The position numbers and the translations under genes are program-made. From assembly GCA_016704895.1 (NCBI GenBank), contig JADIZG010000072.1:124001-188000 (forward strand): a stretch of 64,000 bases of DNA. The letters run 5' to 3'. Source of the DNA: Betaproteobacteria bacterium (GTDB lineage Bacteria; Pseudomonadota; Gammaproteobacteria; Burkholderiales; Casimicrobiaceae). Shown here one piece after another: positions 1-10,090 of the stretch. Under the pieces are notes generated by a model. It ran no database searches. It was not told the origin of the DNA and was given only the letters and a program-made list of their open reading frames with translations. The stretch's first letter is position 1. The number at the start of each line of letters is the position of its first letter.

Positions 1-1
1 C

Positions 2-395
2 GTCGAGAAGCTCCTCTACCTGCCCGAGGCGCACACCGACTTCCTGCTCGCGGTGATCGCCGAGGAGCTGGGCTTCGCCGGCGTCGCGCTCGTCCTCGTG
101 CTCTTCGCGTGGGTGATCTACCGCGCGTGGGCGATCGGGCGCCAGGCCGTCCGGCTCGAGCGCCCGTTCGCCGCGCTCGCCGCGCAGGGCATCGGCGTGT
201 GGATCGGCGTCCAGGCGTTCATCAACATCGGCGTCAACATGGGCGTGCTGCCGACCAAGGGCCTCACGCTCCCGCTGCTGTCGTTCGGCGGCTCGGGCAT
301 CGTCGCGAACTGCCTCGCGATGGCGATCCTGCTGCGCGTCGACTACGAGAACCGCCGCATGCTGCGCGGTTACCCGGTGTGGAGAGCGCCGCGCC
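2..395 (+). CDS. ftsW: FtsW lipid II polymerase, C-terminal part (cut by left edge)
   Basis: Septal peptidoglycan glycosyltransferase of the SEDS family, an inner-membrane protein that acts with FtsI at the division site. Only about the last 130 residues are present: the left edge removes the start. The fragment begins VEKLLYLPEAHTDFLLAVIA, the SEDS loop that precedes the last helices, and contains GVLPTKGLTLPLLSFGGSG, the conserved late FtsW/RodA motif, then a final helix and the basic tail DYENRRMLRG. The reading frame runs directly into a poly-G tract and no stop is visible, so the true 3' end is obscured. The frame is the same as murG by chance; a normal FtsW would end near 380-400. murG follows, as in other dcw clusters. 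Confidence 0.93.
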
Positions 396-504
396 GGGGG
401 GGGGGGGGGGGGGGGCCCGGGGGGGGGGGCCCCCCGGGGGGGGGGGGGGCGGGGGGGGGGGGGGGGCGCCCCCCCGGGGCGGGGGGGGGGGGGGGGGGGC
501 GGGG
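396..504. other. Poly-G / G-C low-complexity tract, probable artefact
   Basis: About 105 bases made almost only of G runs broken by short C runs, placed between the end of ftsW and the start of murG. It has no codon structure and gives polyglycine/polyproline in any frame. Intergenic spacing between these genes is normally tiny. I infer a sequencing or gap-filling artefact that has replaced the true ftsW stop region. Confidence 0.8.
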
Positions 505-529
505 CGACAAGCCTGGGGGAGGCGTCCCG

Positions 530-1615
530 ATGAGCGCCACCGTGATGATCACCACCGGCGGCACCGGCGGCCACGTCTTCCCGGGCCTCGCGGTCGCCTC
601 GAGGCTCGCCTCGCGCGGCGCGAGCGTGTTCTGGCTCGGCACGCGGGAAGGCATGGAAGCCGAACTCGTGCCCAGGCACGGCGTCGCGTTCGAGTCGGTG
701 TCGTTCCGCGGCGTGCGCGGCAAGGGCCTGAGGACGCTGCTGCTCGGGCCGTTCGCGCTCGTCGCCGCGTGCGTCGAGGCGCTGTCGGTGATCCGGCGCC
801 GCGCGCCCGACGTGGTGCTGGGGCTCGGCGGCTTCGCGTCGTTCCCCGGCGCGCTGATGGGGGTGGCGACGGGCCGGCCGCTCGTCGTCCACGACTCGAA
901 CGCGGTGGCGGGGCTTGCCAACCGCGTGCTCGCTTACGGGGCGGACCGCGTGCTGCTCGGGTTCCCGGACGCGTTGCGCGGCCGGCACGCGAAGATCGTC
1001 TCGTGGACCGGCAACCCGCTGCGCGACGCGATCGCCGCGGTGCCCCCGCCCACCGATCGCTTCGCCGGGCGCGCGGGGCCGCTGCGGCTGCTCGTCGTCG
1101 GCGGCAGTCTCGGCGCGCAGGGCCTGAACGAGCGCGTGCCCGCCGCGCTCGCGCGGCTGCCCGCGGTGGCGCGCCCGCAGGTCGTCCACCAGGCGGGTGC
1201 GAAGCACATCGACGCGCTGGCGCGCGCCTACCGCGACGCCGGGATCGAGGCCGAGTGCGTCGCGTTCATCGACGACATGGCCTCGCGCTACGCGTGGGCG
1301 GACTTCGCGATCGCCCGCGGCGGCGCGCTGACGGTCTCCGAGCTCGCCGCCGTGGGACTGGGCGCGCTGATCGTCCCGCTGCCCGGCGCGATCGCCGACG
1401 AGCAGACGGCGAACGCCGAGTTCCTCGTGCGCGCGGGGGGCGCGATCCGCATCGCGCAGGACGAGCTCGGCACGGAGCGCCTCGCGTCGTTCCTCTCCTC
1501 GCTCGACCGGCCGAAGGCGCTCGCGATGGCGTCGGCCGCGCGGGCGGTCGGGCGGACGGATGCCGCGGATCGCGTCGCCGACGCGTGCCTCGAGGCCGCG
1601 GAGCGCAAGCCATGA
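530..1615 (+). CDS. murG: MurG, UDP-GlcNAc:lipid I N-acetylglucosaminyltransferase
   Basis: Transfers GlcNAc from UDP-GlcNAc to lipid I, giving lipid II, on the cytoplasmic face of the membrane. The 361-residue product is normal length for this GT-B family (GT28). Near the N terminus is TTGGTGGHVFPGLAVA, with the glycine-rich loop that binds the lipid diphosphate. The C-terminal donor domain has GGSLGAQGLN and then ARGGALTVSELAAVGLGALI with the PLPGAIADEQTANAE segment that contacts UDP-GlcNAc. I start at ATG 530 because GGGGGAGG sits just upstream as a ribosome site and residue 1 aligns with family starts. The stop overlaps the murC start (ATGA), so the two are translationally coupled. Confidence 0.96.
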   Translation: MSATVMITTGGTGGHVFPGLAVASRLASRGASVFWLGTREGMEAELVPRHGVAFESVSFRGVRGKGLRTLLLGPFALVAACVEALSVIRRRAPDVVLGLGGFASFPGALMGVATGRPLVVHDSNAVAGLANRVLAYGADRVLLGFPDALRGRHAKIVSWTGNPLRDAIAAVPPPTDRFAGRAGPLRLLVVGGSLGAQGLNERVPAALARLPAVARPQVVHQAGAKHIDALARAYRDAGIEAECVAFIDDMASRYAWADFAIARGGALTVSELAAVGLGALIVPLPGAIADEQTANAEFLVRAGGAIRIAQDELGTERLASFLSSLDRPKALAMASAARAVGRTDAADRVADACLEAAERKP

Positions 1616-3001
1616 AGAGCAAGGTCCGCCGCGTGCATTTCGTGGGCATCGGCGGCGCCGGGATGAGCGGCATCGCCGAGGTGCTCGCGACCCAGGGCTA
1701 CCAGGTGTCGGGCTCGGACCTCGCCGAGAGCGCGGTGACGCGCCGCCTGGCGTCGCTCGGCATCCGCATCGTCGTCGGCCACGCCGCGGCGAACGTCGAG
1801 CACGCCGATGCGGTCGTCGTGTCGACGGCCGTCGCGCCGGCCAACCCGGAGGTCGTCGCGGCGCGCGAGCACGGCATCCCGGTCGTGCCGCGCGCGCTGA
1901 TGCTCGCCGAGCTGATGCGCTTCAAGCAGGGCATCGCCGTCGCGGGCACGCACGGCAAGACGACGACGACGAGCCTCGTCGCCTCGGTGCTCGCCGAGGG
2001 CGGCCTCGATCCGACGTTCGTGATCGGCGGCCGGCTCCTCGCGGCGGGCGCCAACGCGCGCCTCGGCACGGGCGAGTACCTGGTCGCCGAGGCCGACGAG
2101 TCCGATGCGTCGTTCCTGCACCTGACGCCGACGATCGCGGTCGTCACGAACATCGACCAGGACCACATGGAGACGTACGGCCACGACCTGGGCCGCCTGA
2201 AGCGCGCGTTCGTCGACTTCGTGCAGCGCCTGCCGTTCTGGGGCGTGGCCGTGCTGTGCGTCGACGACGACAACGTGCGCTCGCTCGTGCCCTCGGTCAC
2301 GAAGTCGGTCGTCACCTACGGGCTTGCCGACGACGCGCGGATCCGCGCGACCGGCGTCACGAACGCGGGCGGGCGCATGCGCTTCGCCGCGCAGGCCGCC
2401 GGCGTCCCGGACCTCGCGGTCGAGCTCGCGCTCCCCGGCGTGCACAACGTGCGCAACGCGCTGGCGGCGATCGCCGTCGGACGCGAGGTCGGCGTCCCCG
2501 ACGCGGCGATCGCGCGCGCGCTGTCGGAGTTCAAGGGCGTGGGTCGCCGCTTCCAGCGCCATGGCGCGGTCGCGCTCGCCGCGGGCGGACACGTCGAGCT
2601 GATCGACGATTACGGCCACCACCCGGTGGAAATCGCCGCGGTGGTCGACGCCGCGCGCGGCAGCTTCCCGGGGCGCCGCATCGTCCTCGCGTTCCAGCCC
2701 CACCGCTACACGCGCACGCGCGACCTGTTCGAGGACTTCGCGCGCGTGCTGTCGACCGTCGACGCGCTCGTGCTGACCGACGTCTACCCGGCAGGGGAGC
2801 CGCCGATCGTCGCGGCCGACGGGCGCGCGCTCGCCCGTGCGGTCCGCGTGGGCGGCAAGGTCGAGCCGCTTTTCGTCGAGGAGGTCTCGGGGCGTCGCCG
2901 ACGCGGTGCGCGCGATCGCACGCGACGGCGACGTCGTGCTGATCATGGGCGCCGGCTCGATCGGCCAGGTCGCGCCGCAGCTCGCGGCGGGGGCGGGATG
3001 A
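1612..3001 (+). CDS. murC: MurC, UDP-N-acetylmuramate-L-alanine ligase (frame break near 3' end)
   Basis: Adds L-alanine to UDP-MurNAc in the cytoplasm. The protein opens HFVGIGGAGMSGIAEVL, the Rossmann nucleotide loop, followed by the Mur-ligase P-loop AGTHGKTTTTSL and then AEADESDASFLHL and TNIDQDHMETY, which bind Mg and ATP. The later domain has IDDYGHHPVEI and AFQPHRYTRTRDL. The reading frame breaks at the GGGG run 2889-2892: removing one G restores VADAVRAIARDGDVVLIMGA and the normal end GQVAPQLAAGAG with stop at 2999-3001. The gene is essential and otherwise perfect, so a base-calling error is the likeliest cause. The corrected stop overlaps the murB start (ATGA). Confidence 0.93.
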
Positions 3002-3933
3002 GCGCCACCGAGCCAGGGCCCCTGGCGTTCACCGGCCTGCGCGGCGTGCTCGAGCGCAACGTGTCGCTCGCGCGCTACACGAGCTGGCGCGCCGGCGGGC
3101 CGGCCGAGATCCTGTTCCGTCCGGCGGACCGCGACGACCTCTCGGCGTTCGTGCGCCAGCTTCCGGCGGGCGTTCCGCTGCACGTGATGGGACTCGGCAG
3201 CAACACGCTCGTGCGCGACGGCGGCGTGCGTGGCGCGGTCGTCGTCATGCACGATCCCGGCGCGGTGCTCGCGGTCGCGGACGGCCTCGTCTACGCGGAA
3301 GCGGGCGTCGCGAGCCCCAAGGTCGCGCGGCTCGCCGCCCGGCTGGGCTGCGAGGGCGCCGAGTTCCTCGCCGGCGTGCCGGGCACGATCGGTGGCGCGG
3401 TCGCGATGAACGCCGGCTGCTACGGCGGCGAGACGTGGAACCACGTCGTGCGCGTCGAGGTGCTGACGCGGGACGGCCGGTTCGAGGTGCGCACGCCGTC
3501 GGACTACGCGATCGGATACCGGAGCGTGCGCCACGCCGACGGCTCGCCGCCCGACGGCATCTTCACCGCCGTGTGGATGAGCTTCCCGCCGGGCGACGCG
3601 ACGAAGGCGCGAGCGCGCATCAAGGAGCTGCTCTCGAAGCGAATCGCGTCGCAGCCGCTGTCGCTGCCCAACGCGGGCAGCGTGTTCCGCAACCCGGAAG
3701 GCGACCACGCGGCGCGCCTGATCGAGGCGGCGGGCCTCAAGGGGCACACGATCGGGGGCGCGAGGGTGTCGGAGATGCACGCGAACTTCATCGTCAACCC
3801 GGGGGCCCGCGCACGCGCGGCCGACATCGAGGCGCTGATCGCCCACGTGCGCGCGACGGTCGAGGCGCGGTTCGGCGTCGAGCTGGAGCCCGAGGTTCGC
3901 ATCGTGGGCCTCGCCGGGAACGGAGGAGGCGCG
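2998..3933 (+). CDS. murB: MurB, UDP-N-acetylenolpyruvoylglucosamine reductase (no stop before ddl)
   Basis: FAD-dependent reductase that makes UDP-MurNAc with NADPH. Seen are NVSLARYTSWRAGGPAEI (start of the FAD-binding domain), MGLGSNTLVRDGGVRG, the GVPGTIGGAVAMNAGCYGGE flavin loop, GYRSV, the catalytic serine context PNAGSVFRNPEGD, and a C terminus ANFIVNPGA...LEPEVRIVG. Homologues normally stop just after that. Here the frame continues without a stop through about 14 codons into the ddl start at 3934. In the neighbouring frame a TGA overlaps that ATG, the usual layout of this cluster, so either one base is wrong between about 3905 and 3933 or this is a true MurB-Ddl fusion. The end given is the base before the ddl start. 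Confidence 0.92.
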
Positions 3934-4857
3934 ATGAGCAACGCGTGGATGGGCAAGGTCGCGGTGCTGCTGGGCGGCCCGTCGGCGGAGCGCGAGGTGT
4001 CGCTGATGTCGGGGACCGCGGTCGTCTCCGCGCTGCGCGACCGGGGCGTCGACGCCCATCCGTTCGACCCGGCCGAGCGCGACCTGTGGGAGCTCCGCCG
4101 CGACGGCTACGCGCGCGCGTTCGTCGCGCTGCACGGGCGCTACGGCGAGGACGGTACCGTGCAGGGCGCCCTGGAGACGCTGGGCATCCCGTACACGGGC
4201 AGCGGCGTGATGGCCTCCGCGCTCGCGATGGACAAGTGGCGCACCAAGCTCGTCTGGATCGCCGCGGGCATCCCGACGCCGCGCTACCGCATCGTCGACG
4301 AGGCGACCGACCCGATGCGCCTGGTCGCGGAGCTCGGCCTGCCGCTGATCGTCAAGCCCGCGCGCGAAGGCTCGACGATCGGCATCACGAAGGTGTCGAG
4401 CGTCGACCACGACGAAGTGCGGCTCGCGATCGTCGAGGCGGCCAAGCACGACCGGCTCGTGCTCGCCGAGGAGTTCGTCGAGGGGCGCGAGCTCACCGCG
4501 TCGATTCTCGGCGACCGCGCGCTGCCGCTGATCCGCATCGAGGCGCCCGGCGGCAACTACGACTACCACAGCAAGTACTTCTCGAACGAGACGAAGTACC
4601 ACTGCCCGGCCGGGCTGCCCGACGCGGTCGAGCTGGCGATCCGCGAGCAGTCGCTCGCGGCGTTCCGGATCCTCGGGGCGAGCGGCTGGGGCCGGCTCGA
4701 CGCGATCCTGCGCCGCGACGGCACGTGGTCGTTCCTCGAGCTCAACACGTCGCCGGGCATGACCGGCCACAGCCTCGTGCCGATGGCGGCGCGCGCGGCC
4801 GGCATCGCGTTTCCCGACCTGTGCGTCGAGATCCTCCGGGGGGCCCATGTGGGATGA
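3934..4857 (+). CDS. ddl: Ddl, D-alanine-D-alanine ligase
   Basis: ATP-grasp enzyme that joins two D-alanines for the peptidoglycan stem. The 307-residue protein starts KVAVLLGGPSAEREVSLMSG, has the substrate loop ALHGRYGEDGTVQGALE and GIPYTGSGVMASALAMDK, the ATP-grasp segment LPLIVKPAREGSTIGITKV, and the metal/product site ELNTSPGMTGHSLVP. The usual catalytic pieces are all visible. ATG 3934 has GGAGGAGG close upstream, and homologues begin near here, which supports a separate start even though no stop separates it from murB. The end overlaps the ftsQ start by 11 bases. Confidence 0.95.
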   Translation: MSNAWMGKVAVLLGGPSAEREVSLMSGTAVVSALRDRGVDAHPFDPAERDLWELRRDGYARAFVALHGRYGEDGTVQGALETLGIPYTGSGVMASALAMDKWRTKLVWIAAGIPTPRYRIVDEATDPMRLVAELGLPLIVKPAREGSTIGITKVSSVDHDEVRLAIVEAAKHDRLVLAEEFVEGRELTASILGDRALPLIRIEAPGGNYDYHSKYFSNETKYHCPAGLPDAVELAIREQSLAAFRILGASGWGRLDAILRRDGTWSFLELNTSPGMTGHSLVPMAARAAGIAFPDLCVEILRGAHVG

Positions 4858-5590
4858 CCCGAAGGCGCTGAACGCGTTCGCCGCGACGCTCGCCTCGATC
4901 GCCGTCGCGTTGCTGGCGATCGGCGCGGTCGTGTGGGCGGCGCGCAACGACGCGTTCGCGCTCCGCGAGGTCGTCGTGGCGACGCCGCTCGCGCGCTCGA
5001 GCCCGGCGAACCTCGAGGCCGCGATCCGGAGCGACCTCTCGGGCACGTTCTTCACGCTCGACCTCGACACGGCTCGCGCGGCGCTCGTGCGCGTCCCCTG
5101 GGTGCGCAACGTCTCGCTGCGGCGCCAATGGCCCGGCCGGCTCGAGATCGCGGTCGAGGAGCACGTGCCGTACGCGCGCTGGGGCGACTCCGGGCTCGTC
5201 AACGCGCAGGGCGAGATATTCGCCGCGACCCACGACGGCGAGCTGCCGCAGTTCGACGGGCCGGACGCGCGCGTTTCCGAGGTGACGGCGCGGCACCGGG
5301 AGTGGAGCGCGCTGCTCGCGCCGCTCGACCTCAGGCTCCGCGCCATCGCGGTCTCGCCCCGCGGCGGATGGCGCCTGAAGGCCGGCAGCGAGGAAGCGGC
5401 GCTCGCGATCGAACTGGGGCGCGACGAGCCGGACGCCAGGCTCGCGCGGTTCGTGGCGGCGTACGGCCGCACGGTCGGTGCGCTCGCGCGGAGCGGCACG
5501 CGCGTGGGGGAGGTCGACCTCCGCTACCGCAACGGATTCGCGGCGCGCGTGCCGGGGTTCCGCGAGAAGCCGCCGAAGCGGGCGCTCTGA
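4847..5590 (+). CDS. ftsQ: FtsQ cell-division protein
   Basis: Bitopic inner-membrane divisome protein that links FtsB/FtsL to the rest of the machine. The 247-residue product has a short cytoplasmic N terminus, one membrane helix at about residues 14-32 (SIAVALLAIGAVVW), then a POTRA-type domain (FALREVVVATPL ... FFTLDLDTARAALVRVPWVR) and the motif WPGRLEIAVEEHVPYARW that is typical of FtsQ. A beta domain follows up to the basic C terminus. The start overlaps the end of ddl and ftsA follows after 20 bases, so this is one operon. Confidence 0.93.
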   Translation: MWDDPKALNAFAATLASIAVALLAIGAVVWAARNDAFALREVVVATPLARSSPANLEAAIRSDLSGTFFTLDLDTARAALVRVPWVRNVSLRRQWPGRLEIAVEEHVPYARWGDSGLVNAQGEIFAATHDGELPQFDGPDARVSEVTARHREWSALLAPLDLRLRAIAVSPRGGWRLKAGSEEAALAIELGRDEPDARLARFVAAYGRTVGALARSGTRVGEVDLRYRNGFAARVPGFREKPPKRAL

Positions 5591-5610
5591 GGGACGGGGG
5601 AACGGGAAGC

Positions 5611-6843
5611 ATGGTCAAGGAAAGCAAGAACCTCGTCGTCGGGCTCGACATCGGCACGTCGAAGATCGTCGCGATCGTCGCCGAGGTCGGGCCGGACGGC
5701 GAGCTCAACGTGATCGGGCTGGGCACGCAGCCCTCGCGCGGCCTGAAGCGCGGCGTCGTCGTCAACATCGAGGCGACGATGGCGTCGATCCAGCGCGTGC
5801 TCGAGGAGGCCGAGCTGATGGCCGACTGCCGGATCGGCGCCGTCACGACCGGCATCGCGGGCAGCCACATCCGAAGCCTGAACTCGAGCGGAATGGTCGC
5901 GATCAAGGAGGGCGAGGTCTCGCAGGCGGACATCGACCGCGTGATCGAGACCGCGAAGGCGATCGCGATCCCGAACGACCAGCAGATCCTGCACATCCTG
6001 CCGCAGGAATTCATCATCGACGGCCAGGACGGCGTGCGCGAGCCGCTGGGCATGAGCGGCGTGCGCCTCGAGGTCAAGGTGCACATCGTCACCGGCGCGG
6101 TGTCGGCGGTCGAGAACATCGCGAAGTGCGTGCGCCGCTGCGGCATCGAGCTCACCGACATCGTGCTGCAGCCGCTCGCCTCCGCGGCGGCGGTGCTGAA
6201 CGACGACGAGAAGGAGCTGGGCGTCTGCCTGATGGACATCGGCGGCGGCACGACCGACATCGCCGTGTTCGCGGGCGGCGCGATCCGCCACACCGCCGTG
6301 ATCCCGATCGCCGGCGACCAGGTGACCAACGACATCGCGATGACGCTCCGCACGCCGACGAAGGAGGCCGAGGAGCTCAAGATCCGCCACGGCTGCGCGC
6401 TGCGGCAGCTGGCCGACGCGAACGACATCGTCGAGGTCCCCGGCGTCGGCGAGCGCGCGCCGCGCAAGCTGTCGCGCCCGATGCTGGCCGAGGTGATCGA
6501 GCCGCGCATCGAGGAGCTCTACACGCTCGTGCAGTCGGAGCTGCGGCGCTCGGGCTTCGAGGAACTCCTCTCGTCGGGCGTCGTGATCACCGGCGGCACG
6601 TCGATCCTGCAGGGGATGGCCGAGCTGGGCGAGGAGGTGTTCCACCTGCCGTGCCGCGTCGGCGCCCCCTCGTACATGGGCGGGCTCGCCGACGTCGTGC
6701 GGAGCCCCCGCTACTCGACCGCCGTCGGGCTGCTGATGCACGGGCGCGACCAGCGGATGCGGGCCGAGGCCGCGCGCGCGCAGGTGAAGGGGATCACGGG
6801 CGTCGCTGAGAGGATGAGGCAGTGGTTCAAGGCGAATTTCTGA
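5611..6843 (+). CDS. ftsA: FtsA, actin-like membrane tether of FtsZ
   Basis: Actin-fold ATPase that anchors the Z ring to the membrane and recruits later division proteins. The 410-residue protein starts NLVVGLDIGTSKIVAIV (phosphate-1 motif), has SRGLKRGVVVNIEAT of the SHS2/1C domain, the phosphate-2 motif VCLMDIGGGTTDIAVF and the adenosine motif VVITGGTSILQGM. The end, GVAERMRQWFKANF, is the amphipathic membrane-targeting helix found in the family. A ribosome site (GGGGGAACGGGAA) precedes ATG 5611. ftsZ follows after 219 bases. Confidence 0.96.
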   Translation: MVKESKNLVVGLDIGTSKIVAIVAEVGPDGELNVIGLGTQPSRGLKRGVVVNIEATMASIQRVLEEAELMADCRIGAVTTGIAGSHIRSLNSSGMVAIKEGEVSQADIDRVIETAKAIAIPNDQQILHILPQEFIIDGQDGVREPLGMSGVRLEVKVHIVTGAVSAVENIAKCVRRCGIELTDIVLQPLASAAAVLNDDEKELGVCLMDIGGGTTDIAVFAGGAIRHTAVIPIAGDQVTNDIAMTLRTPTKEAEELKIRHGCALRQLADANDIVEVPGVGERAPRKLSRPMLAEVIEPRIEELYTLVQSELRRSGFEELLSSGVVITGGTSILQGMAELGEEVFHLPCRVGAPSYMGGLADVVRSPRYSTAVGLLMHGRDQRMRAEAARAQVKGITGVAERMRQWFKANF

Positions 6844-7062
6844 GGCGGGCGGCGTTGAGGCGCCCGCTTCGCACGGATCAGGTTTCGCGGGGATCGCGTC
6901 CGAGCAGGCGTTCCCCGGCGGCAGGAGCACGAAGGGACGATCGACACGCAACGCATCGCTGCACAGCAACGGCCGTCGGCAGCAGGGCGGCGCAACCCGA
7001 CAGACAACAAGGCGACCACGCCAACCGGCAACGCTTGTAGACAGGAAAGGAAGGGTAACCAC

Positions 7063-8244
<1,182 letters not shown>

Positions 8245-8273
8245 CGGGACGCCACGGGCGCCGGGGGCTGTGC

Positions 8274-8279
8274 TAGCAT
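8274..8279 (+). promoter_or_regulatory. Possible extended -10 element ahead of lpxC
   Basis: TGCTAGCAT in the 104-base gap between ftsZ and lpxC looks like an extended -10 (TGN-TAGCAT). No good -35 is seen at 17 bases. This is a weak inference from position and sequence only. Confidence 0.3.
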
Positions 8280-8348
8280 CCCCCGGTTCCGCCCCCGGCG
8301 CGCAGGATCCGACGGAACCGACGTCCCTTCGCGGGAGTCCACCTCAAG

Positions 8349-9263
8349 ATGCTTCGCCAACGCACCCTCAGGACCGCCACGCGCACGACCGGCGTCGGGT
8401 TGCACACCGGCGCCCGCGTCGAGCTCGTGCTGCGCCCGGCGCCGCCGGACACCGGCATCGTCTTCCACCGCACGGACCTCGTCCCGCCGGTCGCCATCCC
8501 GGCGTCGGCGACGCAGGTCGGCGACACGCGCCTGTCCTCGACGCTGCGGGAAGGCGCCGCGACGGTCTCGACGGTCGAGCACCTGATGAGCGCGCTCGCG
8601 GGCCTCGGCATCGACAACCTGCACGTCGACGTCGCCGGTCCGGAGATCCCGATCATGGACGGCAGCGCGGGCCCGTTCGTGTTCCTGCTGCAGGGAGCGG
8701 GCATCGCCGAGCAGGCGGCGCCGAAGCGCTACCTGCGCATCGTCGCGCCGGTCGAGGTCCGCGACGGCGACAAGTGGGCCCGCTTCGACCCCTGCGACGG
8801 GTTCCGCCTCGATTTCACGATCGACTTCCCGCACCCGGTGTTCGGATCGGAGAACCGGCACGTCGTCATCGACTTCGCCGAGCATTCGTACGTCAGGGAG
8901 GTCGCGCGCGCGCGGACGTTCGGATTCATGCAGGACGTCGAGGCGATGCGCGCCGCCGGCCTGGGCCTCGGCGGCAGCCTGCAGAACGCGGTCGTGCTGG
9001 ACGAGGTGCGCGTGCTGAACAGCGAGGGGCTGCGCTACGACAACGAGTTCGTGAGGCACAAGGTCCTCGACGCGATCGGCGACCTCTACCTGCTCGGCCA
9101 TCCGCTCATCGGCCAGTACACCGCCTACAAGTCGGGCCACGCGCTGAACAACGCACTCGCCCGGGCGCTCCTCGCACGGCCGGACGCGGCCCGCCTCGTC
9201 GCGTTCGACGCGGCCGCCGACGTGCCGAGCGCGTTCTACGACTGGCGCGTCGCGACGGCCTGA
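8349..9263 (+). CDS. lpxC: LpxC, UDP-3-O-acyl-GlcNAc deacetylase
   Basis: Zinc amidase catalysing the committed step of lipid A synthesis, which shows a Gram-negative outer membrane with LPS. The 304-residue protein opens QRTLRTATRTTGVGLHTG, has the zinc-binding histidine in VSTVEHLMSALAGLGIDN, the PEIPIMDGSAGPF loop, the second-domain insert FGFMQDVEAM, and the other zinc and catalytic residues in HKVLDAIGDLYLLGHPLIG and SGHALNN. Its place directly after ftsZ matches gamma- and betaproteobacterial dcw clusters. Confidence 0.97.
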   Translation: MLRQRTLRTATRTTGVGLHTGARVELVLRPAPPDTGIVFHRTDLVPPVAIPASATQVGDTRLSSTLREGAATVSTVEHLMSALAGLGIDNLHVDVAGPEIPIMDGSAGPFVFLLQGAGIAEQAAPKRYLRIVAPVEVRDGDKWARFDPCDGFRLDFTIDFPHPVFGSENRHVVIDFAEHSYVREVARARTFGFMQDVEAMRAAGLGLGGSLQNAVVLDEVRVLNSEGLRYDNEFVRHKVLDAIGDLYLLGHPLIGQYTAYKSGHALNNALARALLARPDAARLVAFDAAADVPSAFYDWRVATA

Positions 9264-9370
9264 TGCCGCACCTCGCAGGACGGGGGCGTCCGTCCCGGCA
9301 CCCCCCGGGCGGACCGATGCCGGTTACGCGCCGGCCGGATGCCGGTCTGCCCGGCTGACCTCCGACCGCG

Positions 9371-9556
9371 ATGGTGCTCGTCCGCCTGCTCCTGGTGCTC
9401 GGCCTCGCGGCGATCGGCGTCGCGTTCCTGCTCTTCCTGTTCACGCGCGACCGCCGCTACCTCCGCTTCATCTGGCAGGTGGTGAAGCTGCTCGTCCTGG
9501 CGCTCGCCGGCGTGCTGATCTTCTTCGCGATCGAGCGTGCGCTGATCATGCTGTAG
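9371..9556 (+). CDS. Small two-helix membrane protein, unknown function
   Basis: A 61-residue protein with two predicted membrane helices, roughly residues 3-24 (VRLLLVLGLAAIGVAFLLFL) and 34-56 (WQVVKLLVLALAGVLIFF), joined by a basic loop TRDRRYLRF. This composition is unlikely by chance in a background that favours Arg/Ala/Gly readings. It sits between lpxC and the convergent dciA-like gene. I do not recognise a named family. ATG 9371 is the only plausible start. Confidence 0.6.
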   Translation: MVLVRLLLVLGLAAIGVAFLLFLFTRDRRYLRFIWQVVKLLVLALAGVLIFFAIERALIML

Positions 9557-9609
9557 ACGGGGTGCCCGGCCCGCAGCCGGGGCCGCATCGGTGCCAGCGG
9601 CAGCGCGGT

Positions 9610-10059
9610 TCAGCGCCCGGACCGCTTGAGCCAGAGGGCGACCGCGGCCTTGAGGGGGCCGTCCGGCAACGTGCCGGCCAAACCCTCCAACGCCGCTTTT
9701 TGGGTGCTATCCCATTGACGTGGAAGGATTTTTCTCTCCACCTGCCGAACGGACGCGGGTTGCACTCGGACCCGAACTTCCCTAAACTCCATCCCCTCAC
9801 TTCCGAGGGCCGCCCGGACGGCCGGAAGCCGTTGCCGCAAGGCGGCAGCGATGGTCCCGGTCGACGCGACGAGGTCGAGCTGGTCGGGGGAGGGCAGCCA
9901 CGCGGCGACGTGCGCCGCCAACGGTCGTGGCAATGCGGCATGGACCGCCCGCGTGACCCGCGTTTCCTCGCGGCGGCGGCGGTTCCAGGCGGCGAGCAGG
10001 GGATCGTCCGCGAGCACGCGGGCGAGCGGCCTGCCGGGGGGGAGGGGCTTTCCCGGCAT
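9610..10059 (-). CDS. dciA: DUF721 / DciA-like replicative helicase loader
   Basis: DciA proteins load the replicative helicase DnaB in bacteria that lack DnaC or DnaI. The pattern seen is a short N-terminal helix LARVLADDPLLAAWNRRRRE, then the KH-like core ALPRPLAAHVAAW...DQLDLVASTGTIAAALRQRLP and a strand MEFREVRVRVQP, as in the DUF721 family. The position between lpxC and an M23 peptidase/secA is where betaproteobacteria carry this gene. I use ATG at 10059 (149 residues); an upstream ATG at 10101 gives 163 residues but would overlap the divergent peptidase start. Neither has a clear ribosome site. Family assignment is by pattern, not search. Confidence 0.65.
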   Translation of the reverse strand: MPGKPLPPGRPLARVLADDPLLAAWNRRRREETRVTRAVHAALPRPLAAHVAAWLPSPDQLDLVASTGTIAAALRQRLPAVRAALGSEGMEFREVRVRVQPASVRQVERKILPRQWDSTQKAALEGLAGTLPDGPLKAAVALWLKRSGR

Positions 10060-10090
10060 CGAGGCGTTCGCGTCGAAGGAGTCTTTCGAG

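Noticed and set aside
53..1615. FtsW-MurG fusion protein
   Set aside because: The link is made only of the poly-G tract; murG has its own ribosome site and start at 530.
109..4857. A single open frame of about 1580 codons covering murC, murB and ddl
   Set aside because: It is three genes that happen to share a frame, helped by a G insertion in murC and a missing stop in murB; the first 500 codons are shadow translation of ftsW and murG.
1288..5499. Very long antisense open frame (about 1400 codons)
   Set aside because: Arg/Ala/His-rich shadow typical of GC-rich DNA; the opposite strand carries conserved genes.
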